Positions 1 to 5,530 of a DNA stretch of 5,530 nucleotides are shown one piece after another. Source of the stretch: an uncultured Lachnospiraceae bacterium (GTDB lineage: Bacteria; Bacillota; Clostridia; Lachnospirales; Lachnospiraceae); contig CAUCWU010000184.1 in NCBI GenBank assembly GCA_958446555.1, positions 1 to 5,530 of the forward strand, in the 5' to 3' direction. Positions within the stretch are counted from its first letter, which is position 1; each line of letters begins with the position of its first letter. The translations under genes and the position numbers were made by a program. The notes beneath the pieces were generated by a model that saw only the letters and a list, made by a program, of their open reading frames with translations, searched no databases and was not told where the DNA came from.

Positions 1-9
1 AACAACGAT

Positions 10-936
10 TTACAAACCATCTAAAACACAACAAGCGTATGCCATTCTGGAAAAACCCTCTGGAAGAGATGTGCGGTCAAGAGATGCCTGCACATCGAAG
101 CTTGTGTAAGATAAACCGAAGCCAAACGGATAGCGTACCTTATCTTTTGCAAAGGTCTCAAAATAGCGGTAGCCGACGTAGATATCTTCCTCATAGCGAA
201 TCGTATCCTCGCAACCAAAATTTTTGGTGGACGGATAATCGTCGATATGGTAAGCAATCGTATCACTCAGACGACCACTTGCTGGTTCCTTTCCGGTAAG
301 AACATCGATAGCACCAAGTCCACCCTCCATACCGCCCTGCCAGATGTACATAACAGCAGACGGATTGTAGCGGTCAACAAAGCTCATATCGATGATATTT
401 CCGACATTTAAAAGCACAACAGTGCGGGAGAAATGGCGGCACACAATCTCAAGCATAGCCTCTTCACCGTCGGTTAGATACCAGCTGCCCTTTTCAGCTG
501 CATTGTCACGATCCTCGCCTGCTGTACGGCCGATCACAATGATGGCTGTCTGACAGCGGGATGCAGCACCAGCTACCAGTTCATCACTAAGAGGCATCTC
601 CTCCTGACACCAAGGCTCCTGTGCCCAGCCCTTTCCAAGGTCAAACGGATGCTCCTTTAACCAAGCCTTGTAAGTGTTTTCAACTTCAGAGTCGATAGAA
701 AGACTAGACTCGGCAAGTGCATAGTCAATTCCGTGAACATAGGTTGTATTGACAAGTCCACCGGAGCCGGTTCCACTCTTATAATACTCAAATTGAGTGC
801 GGCCAAATACGGCGCAGCTTTCTCCCTCTGCCAGTGGAAGCGTATTGTTTTTGTTTTCCAGAAGCACGCAGCCTTCAGCTGCAGCCTTTCTTGCAAGTGC
901 TGAATACTGCTTCCAGTCAAGTGTAAATTTGCTCAT
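10..936 (-). CDS. GH3 beta-glucosidase-like protein, sandwich domain only (truncated)
   Basis: This 308-residue frame matches the alpha/beta sandwich domain of glycoside hydrolase family 3 (Glyco_hydro_3_C). Visible landmarks in order are AAAEGCVLL (18-26), GTGSGGLVN (55-63), IGRTAGEDRDN (135-145), NVG (177-179), WQGGMEGG (199-206), GRLSDTI (221-227), YEEDIYVGYRYF (248-259) and YPFGFGLSYT (269-278). There is no signal peptide, so it would be cytosolic, acting on short beta-glucosides. The sandwich comes first, as in Ruminococcus and Butyrivibrio enzymes, where a fibronectin-III-like part and then the TIM barrel with the SDW nucleophile aspartate follow. Here TAA at 12-10 ends the frame about 28 residues after FGFGLSYTSF, so the nucleophile domain is absent from this frame. 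The ATG at 936 is supported by an AAGAAAGGA-type ribosome binding site (954-946) 9 bases upstream. Alone it should not be a normal hydrolase. It may be a pseudogene, a frameshifted gene, or split. Family is sure; functional state is not. Confidence 0.88.
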   Translation of the reverse strand: MSKFTLDWKQYSALARKAAAEGCVLLENKNNTLPLAEGESCAVFGRTQFEYYKSGTGSGGLVNTTYVHGIDYALAESSLSIDSEVENTYKAWLKEHPFDLGKGWAQEPWCQEEMPLSDELVAGAASRCQTAIIVIGRTAGEDRDNAAEKGSWYLTDGEEAMLEIVCRHFSRTVVLLNVGNIIDMSFVDRYNPSAVMYIWQGGMEGGLGAIDVLTGKEPASGRLSDTIAYHIDDYPSTKNFGCEDTIRYEEDIYVGYRYFETFAKDKVRYPFGFGLSYTSFDVQASLDRTSLPEGFSRMAYACCVLDGL

Positions 937-973
937 AGGAATGTTTCCTTTCTTAAAAAGTATACGAAATGCG

Positions 974-1002
974 TTGACAATTTCATGGTTCCATCATACA
1001 AT
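974..1002 (+). promoter_or_regulatory. Sigma-A promoter for the small ORF / CNNM gene
   Basis: A perfect -35 TTGACA (974-979), a 17-base spacer and a -10 TACAAT (997-1002) point rightward. Transcription should start near 1009, giving a leader of about 105 bases to the small frame at 1115 and about 180 bases to the CNNM gene at 1189. It interlocks with the leftward GH3 promoter: the two -10 hexamers share bases 997-998, so polymerase can probably occupy only one direction at a time. Confidence 0.75.
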
Positions 1003-1021
1003 AAAAAGGATATTATTTCAA
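993..1021 (-). promoter_or_regulatory. Sigma-A promoter for the GH3 gene
   Basis: Read on the minus strand, there is a -35 TTGAAA (1021-1016), a 17-base spacer and a -10 TATGAT (998-993). Transcription should start near 986, giving a leader of about 50 bases before the GH3 ATG at 936. The -10 overlaps the -10 of the rightward promoter (997-1002). A short inverted repeat, ATGGttCCAT (985-994), lies at the expected start site and could be an operator, but ten bases is weak evidence. Confidence 0.72.
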
Positions 1022-1080
1022 GATGCCAGGGTCAAAAGCTCAAAAGCCGTTCGTGCTTGCACGATAAGGTTTTTGGCATC
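1022..1080 (+). promoter_or_regulatory. Foldable 5' leader of the CNNM transcript
   Basis: Starting about 13 bases after the predicted transcript start, the leader can fold into a nested structure. GATGCCA (1022-1028) pairs with TGGCATC (1074-1080). AAAA and CC (1042-1048, one G bulged) pair with GGTTTT (1068-1073). An apical hairpin TCGTGC/GCACGA spans 1051-1064. A competing short stem ATCGT (1078-1082) / ACGAT (1094-1098) would use part of the outer stem and ends right beside the AGGAGG at 1099-1104. I recognise no known riboswitch class and no U-tract follows, so this is not a simple terminator. It could act on translation, or be an intergenic repeat copy. Its function is not shown. Confidence 0.35.
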
Positions 1081-1114
1081 GTTTAGGATCGATACGATAG
1101 GAGGAAAAAACGTC

Positions 1115-1192
1115 ATGGAAGACGACGGCAGCGCGGATACCGACACGAATATGCAGATGATGGTGGGAACTTCGAAAGGAGGTCTCGCATGA
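1115..1192 (+). CDS. 25-residue acidic leader peptide / small ORF
   Basis: ATG at 1115 follows AGGAGG (1099-1104) at 10 bases, a near-ideal ribosome binding site. The frame encodes 25 residues, beginning MEDDGSADTDT and ending KGGLA, and stops at TGA 1190-1192. The stop overlaps the CNNM start as ATGA, so the two should be translationally coupled. The peptide is acidic, has no membrane segment and matches no family I know. From memory, many clostridial CNNM/CorC homologues begin with a short Met-acidic-Gly-Ser stretch just before the first membrane helix. This frame may therefore be a detached ancestral N-terminus, a leader peptide that feeds ribosomes to the next gene, or an artefact of a one-base indel. 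Translation is likely from the ribosome binding site; a function for the peptide is unproven. Confidence 0.5.
   Translation: MEDDGSADTDTNMQMMVGTSKGGLA
1175..1191 (+). promoter_or_regulatory. Ribosome binding site fixing the CNNM start
   Basis: AAAGGAGG (1175-1182) stands 6 bases before the ATG at 1189-1191. It lies inside the small frame, and the ATG overlaps that frame's stop. The upstream codons in the CNNM frame are rich in arginine and do not resemble protein of this family, so the start at 1189 is well supported. Confidence 0.8.
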
Positions 1193-2496
1193 TAGGAGTC
1201 GTAATTCTGCAAGTCATTTTAATCGCACTGAACGCAGTGTTTACTTGTGCAGAGACAGCAATCGTTTCATTAAACGAAAATCAACTAGATGAGTTAGCGA
1301 AAAAAGATGAGGCAAGAGCGAAGCTTTTGGCTGGATTTAAGGCCAAGCAAGAGCGTTTCTTAACGACAATGCAGCTTGTTTCAATGGCGAGCATGTGTCT
1401 TGGAAGTGCCTATGCAGCTTTGGTATTTCGAGAGCCTTTGGAGCAGTTAATTGGAAAGAGTGGACAGGCGCTAAATCCAGGTGTGTTAGATGGACTTTGT
1501 GTCGCAGCAATCTCACTTGTGATGTGTATTGTTATCATGATTTTTGGACGTATGGTGCCAAAGAGACTCGCAGCAGAGAAGGAAGAGGAGATGGCAGTTC
1601 GCTTTTCGTCGGTTGTCTATGTGGCACAGACCATCTTTTTTCCTCTTGTGTGGCTATTGATTGCGATATCGCACTCGATTCTTCGTATGTGTGGCGTAGA
1701 TCCACATAGACAGACACAGATCACCGAGGAAGAGATTCGTTTGATGGCAGAGTCTGGTAGTCAGAGAGGAACGATTGATACACAGGAAAATGAGTTTATC
1801 CAAAATGTGTTTGAGTTTAATGATGTTTCTGTGGATGAGATCTGTACGCATCGAAAGGATGTTGTCTGCGTGTATGCCGATGAGAGCCGTGAGGAGTGGG
1901 ATAAGGTAATTTATGAGAACCGCCACAGCTTTTTTGTCGTTTGTGGTGAGGATACCGATGATATCGTCGGTGTGCTTGATGCGAGAGATTATCTGAGAGC
2001 AAAAAATCATTCTAGAGAAATGGTGATGAGTACCTGCGTCAGAAAGCCGTATTTTATTCCAGAGAATATGAAGGCGGCCTCTCTATTTGCCAATATGAAA
2101 AAGACAGGAAACTATTTTGCTGTTGCGATCGATGAGTACGGCGGCATGGCCGGTATTGTCACGATGCGAGATCTGTTAGAGTTAATTGTCGGCGAGTGGA
2201 AGGAACATGACGAAGAGGCCGAGCCAAGTGATATAGAAAAAATTGGAGACAGCTTTTGGCGTATTCAAGGTGCAGCCTCACTCGACGAGGTGGCAGAGGA
2301 GCTAGATGTTACGCTTCCATTGGACGAGTATGACACATTTGGCGGCTTTGTTCTCGGAGAACTCGGCTATGTGCCAGACGATGGCACACAGGTATCTGTA
2401 CTAACCCCGAATCTCGAAATCATGGTCACCTCAATGAAAGATCACAGGGTCGAAGAGACAAATGTAAGAAAGAGAATTGTTGAGGAACCAACATAA
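1189..2496 (+). CDS. CNNM/CorC (HlyC-like) membrane protein with CBS pair
   Basis: A 435-residue protein of normal family length with the full order of parts. The DUF21/CNNM membrane domain has hydrophobic segments near 3-22, 58-80, 99-123 and 142-168. A CBS pair spans about 205-340, including FFVV...IVGVLDARDYL and AVAIDEYGGMAGIVTMRDLLE. A C-terminal CorC_HlyC domain spans about 350-430 (DTFGGFVLGELGYVP at 382-396). Relatives export or exchange Mg2+ or other cations at the cytoplasmic membrane, with the CBS pair binding nucleotide; the old name hemolysin is historical. Odd: the third-helix motif, usually G-E-x-x-P-K, reads G120-R121-M-V-P-K125, with CGT at 1549-1551. The second helix has TMQLV (60-64) where TIQxG is usual. 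It sits behind the divergent promoter and small frame. No clear terminator follows, so readthrough into the ABC genes is possible. Family is certain; ion transport activity is doubtful. Confidence 0.93.
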   Translation: MIGVVILQVILIALNAVFTCAETAIVSLNENQLDELAKKDEARAKLLAGFKAKQERFLTTMQLVSMASMCLGSAYAALVFREPLEQLIGKSGQALNPGVLDGLCVAAISLVMCIVIMIFGRMVPKRLAAEKEEEMAVRFSSVVYVAQTIFFPLVWLLIAISHSILRMCGVDPHRQTQITEEEIRLMAESGSQRGTIDTQENEFIQNVFEFNDVSVDEICTHRKDVVCVYADESREEWDKVIYENRHSFFVVCGEDTDDIVGVLDARDYLRAKNHSREMVMSTCVRKPYFIPENMKAASLFANMKKTGNYFAVAIDEYGGMAGIVTMRDLLELIVGEWKEHDEEAEPSDIEKIGDSFWRIQGAASLDEVAEELDVTLPLDEYDTFGGFVLGELGYVPDDGTQVSVLTPNLEIMVTSMKDHRVEETNVRKRIVEEPT

Positions 2497-2506
2497 TTAT
2501 AAAAAT

Positions 2507-2522
2507 GATTTCCATTGAAATC
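2507..2522. repeat. Inverted repeat over the ABC promoter -35
   Basis: GATTTC (2507-2512), a CATT spacer and GAAATC (2517-2522) form a perfect 6-base inverted repeat that covers the -35 hexamer. Its position fits a repressor operator, since a bound dimer would block polymerase. It is AT-rich and short, no regulator gene is in view, and no T-run follows, so it is not a terminator. Confidence 0.3.
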
Positions 2523-2543
2523 CATACGTCTATTCGATATAAT
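2515..2543 (+). promoter_or_regulatory. Sigma-A promoter for the ABC exporter pair
   Basis: A -35 TTGAAA (2515-2520), a 17-base spacer and a perfect -10 TATAAT (2538-2543) lie 18 bases after the CNNM stop codon. The transcript should start near 2550, giving a leader of about 127 bases before the ABC start at 2677. This makes the exporter pair a transcription unit that can work independently of the CNNM gene. Confidence 0.78.
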
Positions 2544-2551
2544 AAGAGTAC

Positions 2552-2637
2552 TGATGCTTGCATTGGTGCTCTTATTATTTGTCAAATTGCGAAGCAGAAC
2601 CATTCGTAGAAATTACAGCAGAGCATTCATAGCATCA
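2552..2637 (+). promoter_or_regulatory. Foldable 5' leader of the ABC exporter transcript
   Basis: Right after the predicted transcript start, TGATGCT (2552-2558) is complementary to AGCATCA (2631-2637). Inside it, TGCTCT (2567-2572) is complementary to AGAGCA (2620-2625). A further weak stem pairs 2587-2593 with 2603-2609, including G-U pairs. Together these could close an 86-base structure ending about 24 bases before the ribosome binding site. Seven-base matches arise by chance in a leader of this size, so the structure is a candidate only. Confidence 0.25.
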
Positions 2638-2660
2638 ACAGTATTTACGAAAAATGATAG

Positions 2661-2679
2661 AGGGGAGAGAGAGACTATG
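2661..2679 (+). promoter_or_regulatory. Ribosome binding site fixing the first ABC start
   Basis: AGGGGAG (2661-2667), in a long purine run, precedes ATG 2677-2679 by 9 bases. It selects this ATG over the in-frame TTG at 2515 and ATG at 2554. Those earlier codons lie on or just after the promoter and lack a good ribosome binding site. Confidence 0.8.
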
Positions 2680-4515
2680 GAACCAAATAAGAAGAAAATC
2701 GGCAAAGCCAAGTTGATTTTCCAGTTTCTAAAGCCGTGTCTGCCACTGATGATAGCAGGTCTTTTGTTCTCGGCACTGATCACGGTCTGTCAGGCCTTTA
2801 TTCCACAGGTGATTCGTATCAGTGTGGATGGTGTTTTGGGCAAAGATCCATCAAAGATTCCAGCATGGGTGAAAGCTTTTTTGTCTGAGGAGACAATTAA
2901 CGACAATCCAGGACGGATGCTGACACTTGGCGCAGTCGCCATTATTCTATTGGCGGCAGTGAACATTGTGGCAAACTATTATTCAAAGGTGTTTGCAGCA
3001 AAGGGTTCTGAGAGCTTTGTAAAGAATATGAGAGACCGCTTGTACGATCACATTCAGAAGCTTCCATACAGCTGGCATGTGAAAAACCAGACCGGTGATA
3101 TCATTCAGCGATGTACATCAGATGTGGATGTTGTGCGAAATTTTGTCACCAATCAGATGATGGAAGTTTTTCGTATCATCTTTTTGATCGTATTTTATAT
3201 GGTGATCATGTTTTCAATGAATGTAAAGATTTCGTTGATTGCAGTGGCCTTCTTTCCAATTGTCATCCTGTACTCTGGCTATTTCTTTTCCAAAATTGCC
3301 GAGCATTTCAAGGAGGCAGATGAGGCAGAGGGTGTTTTGTCGAGTGTGGTTCAAGAGAATTTGACTGGTGTACGAGTCGTTCGTGCATTTGGAAGAGAGT
3401 CTTTTGAGAGAAAGCGTTTCGATGAGAAAAATGAGCGCTTTGCAGGTCTCTGGATTTATCTTGGCAAGTTTATGAGTCTATACTGGTCAATTGGTGATCT
3501 GATTACTGGTATTCAGATTTTGACGGTAATCTGTCTAGGTGTATACTTTACGGTAAATGGCAGTTTAACAGTCGGTGAGTTTATTGCGTTTGTCTCCTAT
3601 AATTCAAGTATGGCATGGCCGGTTCGAAGCCTGGGAAGAATCATTTCTGAGATGAGTAAGGCCGGGGTATCAATCGACCGTATCGGCTATATTTTAGATG
3701 AAAAAGAAGAGACAGACAGACCGGGCGTGAGTAAGCCATCCATCAATCAAGATATCGTCTTTGATCATGTCAACTTCAAATATGAAGAGGGTGGCCCAGT
3801 ATTAAAGGATGTAAGTTTTACCGTTCCGGCTGGAAAGACATTCGCAATTTTGGGAAATACCGGAAGTGGAAAGAGTACGCTTGTCCATCTGTTAAATCGT
3901 CTGTATGATCTGCCGGATGGCTGTGGCAGCATCACAATCGGCGGTGTGGATATTCGAGATATTGACAGGCAGTATCTAAGAAGTCAGATTGGAATGGTAC
4001 TTCAGGAGCCATTTTTGTATTCAGGAAGCATCAAGGAAAATGTTGGAATTACAAAGGAAAACTCCGATCTTGACGATATTCGTGAGGCCTGTGAAATTGC
4101 TTGTGTGGACAGCGCAATTGACAGCTTTACGGACGGCTACGAAACGATTGTCGGTGAGAGAGGTGTGACGCTTTCCGGTGGACAAAAGCAGCGTGTGGCG
4201 ATTGCCAGAATGCTGGTTGAGCATACGCCAGTTATGATCTTTGACGATTCATTGTCGGCAGTCGATGCGCAGACCGATGCAATGATTCGTGAAGCACTCA
4301 AAAAGAGAATGGCAGGAACCACGGTGATTTTGATTGCCCACCGAATCACAACACTGATGCAGGCAGACTGTATTATGGTGCTTGAGGATGGTGAAGTGGC
4401 AGAGATGGGCAGCCACGATGAGCTGATGAAGAAAAATGGCATTTATCGCAGAATCTATGACATTCAGATGAATACAAAGGCAGACGAGAGTATGCAGAAA
4501 GGAACGGTTCATTGA
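2677..4515 (+). CDS. ABC exporter half-transporter, degenerate-site subunit (BmrC/TM287-like)
   Basis: The 612-residue protein has an N-terminal six-helix ABC membrane domain (about 20-320) and a C-terminal nucleotide-binding domain (about 355-600). Visible motifs are A-loop Y369, Walker A GNTGSGKST (393-401), Q-loop Q443, signature LSGGQ (499-503), Walker B VMIFDD (519-524), D-loop SAVD (527-530) and H-loop H555. The residue after the Walker B aspartate is Asp524 (GAT, 4246-4248), not the usual catalytic Glu. This is the mark of the degenerate subunit in heterodimeric exporters such as TM287/288 and BmrCD. A stretch of about 30 residues (51-79) between the first two helices probably forms an external loop. 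The pair likely exports drugs, lipids or peptides from the cytoplasmic membrane using ATP; the substrate cannot be told. The gene has its own promoter, and its stop is one base before the partner gene. Start chosen by the ribosome binding site. Confidence 0.94.
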   Translation: MEPNKKKIGKAKLIFQFLKPCLPLMIAGLLFSALITVCQAFIPQVIRISVDGVLGKDPSKIPAWVKAFLSEETINDNPGRMLTLGAVAIILLAAVNIVANYYSKVFAAKGSESFVKNMRDRLYDHIQKLPYSWHVKNQTGDIIQRCTSDVDVVRNFVTNQMMEVFRIIFLIVFYMVIMFSMNVKISLIAVAFFPIVILYSGYFFSKIAEHFKEADEAEGVLSSVVQENLTGVRVVRAFGRESFERKRFDEKNERFAGLWIYLGKFMSLYWSIGDLITGIQILTVICLGVYFTVNGSLTVGEFIAFVSYNSSMAWPVRSLGRIISEMSKAGVSIDRIGYILDEKEETDRPGVSKPSINQDIVFDHVNFKYEEGGPVLKDVSFTVPAGKTFAILGNTGSGKSTLVHLLNRLYDLPDGCGSITIGGVDIRDIDRQYLRSQIGMVLQEPFLYSGSIKENVGITKENSDLDDIREACEIACVDSAIDSFTDGYETIVGERGVTLSGGQKQRVAIARMLVEHTPVMIFDDSLSAVDAQTDAMIREALKKRMAGTTVILIAHRITTLMQADCIMVLEDGEVAEMGSHDELMKKNGIYRRIYDIQMNTKADESMQKGTVH

Positions 4516-4516
4516 T

Positions 4517-5530
4517 ATGCAGATTGAAGAAAAAGAGTATGACCAGTCGTTTGACTGGCGTATCTGGAAGAAACTGTTTCCGTTTGTGAAACCGTTTCGA
4601 AACTATTTGATTATTGCACTTATTTTCAATACGCTGTGTGCGGTTGTGGATATTGCCCTTCCGTTGTTTCAGCAGTATGCAATCAATCATTTTATTGGTG
4701 GTGAAACGACAAAAGGTCTCGGTGCGTTTGCAGGAACCTATCTGGTTACAATTGTCTTTCAGACAGTCAGTGTCGTAATTTTCTGTCGCTGTGCGATGGT
4801 CATTGAGATGAATATGGCAAAGAACATGAAAAAGGCTTGCTTTGATCATCTTCAGGAACTATCGTTTTCCTATTATAATACGACACCGGTTGGCTATATT
4901 TTAGCGAGAGTCATGAACGATACCGGCCGAATTAGTGGTCTTGTCGCATGGAATCTTTTGGATATGCTGTGGGCTCTCTTTTATGTGGTCGGAATTTTCT
5001 GTATCATGTTTGCACTAAACTGGAAGCTGGCATTGTGGATGTTATTAATCGTGCCGGGACTTGTATTTTTGACAAGCTTTTTCCAAAAGCGTATCCTAAA
5101 ATGGAATCGCCAGGTGAGAAAGAAAAACTCAATGATCACTGGTGCCTACAATGAGGGTATCACAGGTGCACAGACCTCAAAGGCATTGGTAATTGAGGAA
5201 AAGAACAGCCGCCATTTCAGAGGCTTGACCGATGATATGAAGATTGCAGGTGTGAAGGCGGCTCGTATGAATGGTCTTTATGTAGCACTTGTTGTATTTT
5301 GTGGTTATATTGGTGTGGCACTTGCATTAAAGCAGGGCGGTGAGCTTGTGTTGGCACAGGCTCTTCAGCTTGGTACGTTATCAGCCTTTACCACATACGC
5401 TGTCAACATGTTTGAGCCAATTCGAAACATCGCGTCTAACTTGTCAGAGATTGTGGCAGCACAGGCTAATATCGAGCGTGTCACAGGACTTCTTGAGGAA
5501 GAACCGCAGATTAAGGATCGTCCTGATGTC
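4517..5530 (+). CDS. ABC exporter half-transporter, second subunit (partial; BmrD/TM288-like)
   Basis: ATG at 4517 opens a frame that runs 338 codons to the window edge without a stop. The visible part is the six-helix ABC membrane domain. Hydrophobic segments lie near 30-52, 70-95, 148-166, 168-188, 252-272 and 283-300, with a coupling-helix region around YYNTTPVGYILARVMNDTGRI (119-139). The N-terminal lead (MQIEEKEYDQSFDWRIWKKL) is polar and probably an elbow helix. The nucleotide-binding domain must lie beyond 5530. The start is one base after the upstream stop (TGATATG), and AAAGGA (4498-4503) lies 13 bases before it, inside the upstream gene, so translation is probably coupled. By analogy with known heterodimers, this subunit should carry the consensus Walker B Glu, but that is not visible. 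Pairing with the upstream half-transporter is inferred from order and spacing. Confidence 0.92.
   Translation, partial: MQIEEKEYDQSFDWRIWKKLFPFVKPFRNYLIIALIFNTLCAVVDIALPLFQQYAINHFIGGETTKGLGAFAGTYLVTIVFQTVSVVIFCRCAMVIEMNMAKNMKKACFDHLQELSFSYYNTTPVGYILARVMNDTGRISGLVAWNLLDMLWALFYVVGIFCIMFALNWKLALWMLLIVPGLVFLTSFFQKRILKWNRQVRKKNSMITGAYNEGITGAQTSKALVIEEKNSRHFRGLTDDMKIAGVKAARMNGLYVALVVFCGYIGVALALKQGGELVLAQALQLGTLSAFTTYAVNMFEPIRNIASNLSEIVAAQANIERVTGLLEEEPQIKDRPDV

Noticed and set aside
966..979. cre-like catabolite repression site before the GH3 gene (minus strand TGTCAACGCATTTC)
   Set aside because: The centre looks right, but three positions differ from the TGNAARCGNWWWCA consensus, including both end bases. 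Too weak to call from sequence alone.
797..1192. A 131-codon open frame on the plus strand running into the CNNM gene
   Set aside because: Its first part is antisense to the GH3 coding sequence and it crosses both promoters. Only the last 25 codons, from 1115, have a ribosome binding site, and these are reported as the small frame.
1654..2010. Minus-strand 118-codon frame inside the CNNM gene
   Set aside because: It is opposite a well-supported gene, lacks a ribosome binding site, and its translation resembles no protein. It is a shadow frame.
2497..2522. Rho-independent terminator after the CNNM gene
   Set aside because: The only hairpin is an AT-rich 6-base stem without a following T-run, and it overlaps a promoter -35. 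I see no convincing terminator anywhere in the window.
2515..2676. In-frame N-terminal extension of the first ABC gene from TTG 2515 or ATG 2554
   Set aside because: The TTG is the -35 hexamer, and ATG 2554 is only a few bases after the predicted transcript start and has no good ribosome binding site. The extension would add an unusual 47-54 residues to a protein that already has normal length from 2677.
4373..4849. Minus-strand 158-codon frame across the junction of the two ABC genes
   Set aside because: It is antisense to conserved coding sequence of both transporters, has cysteine- and histidine-rich low-likelihood composition and no promoter or ribosome binding site.
1..5530. Mobile elements, CRISPR arrays, tRNA or rRNA genes
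   Set aside because: No transposase or integrase motifs, terminal repeats, regularly spaced repeats or tRNA-like folds were seen on either strand.

Overview
The window looks like chromosomal DNA from a Gram-positive anaerobe of the Clostridia, most likely the Lachnospiraceae. This rests on moderate GC, strong GGAGG-type ribosome binding sites, consensus sigma-A promoters, and a GH3 beta-glucosidase with its sandwich domain first, an arrangement known from Ruminococcus and Butyrivibrio. The genus cannot be named from the sequence alone.

Left part (10-936, minus strand): the alpha/beta sandwich half of a GH3 glycoside hydrolase. It stops after 308 residues, before the TIM barrel that should follow in this domain order. 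Middle (937-1188): a 252-base intergenic region with two near-consensus promoters that face opposite ways and share their -10 region. One drives the hydrolase leftward. The other drives a rightward transcript that begins with a foldable leader and a 25-codon open frame with its own strong ribosome binding site. That frame overlaps the next start codon as ATGA. Next (1189-2496): a complete CNNM/CorC (HlyC-like, DUF21 + CBS pair + CorC_HlyC) membrane protein, with an arginine at the place of the usual glutamate in the GExxPK segment.

Right part (2497-5530): after a 180-base gap with its own consensus promoter and a purine-rich ribosome binding site come two tightly coupled ABC exporter half-transporter genes separated by one base. 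The first (2677-4515) is complete and has Asp in place of the catalytic Walker B Glu. The second (4517 to the window edge) shows only its membrane domain. Together they look like a heterodimeric type IV exporter of the BmrCD / TM287-TM288 kind, with one degenerate ATP site.

The three units (sugar hydrolase, CNNM-type protein, exporter pair) have no obvious shared pathway. I do not see a clearly new multi-gene system. The most unusual points are the shared-core divergent promoter, the detached short frame ahead of the CNNM gene, the altered CNNM motif and the truncated GH3.
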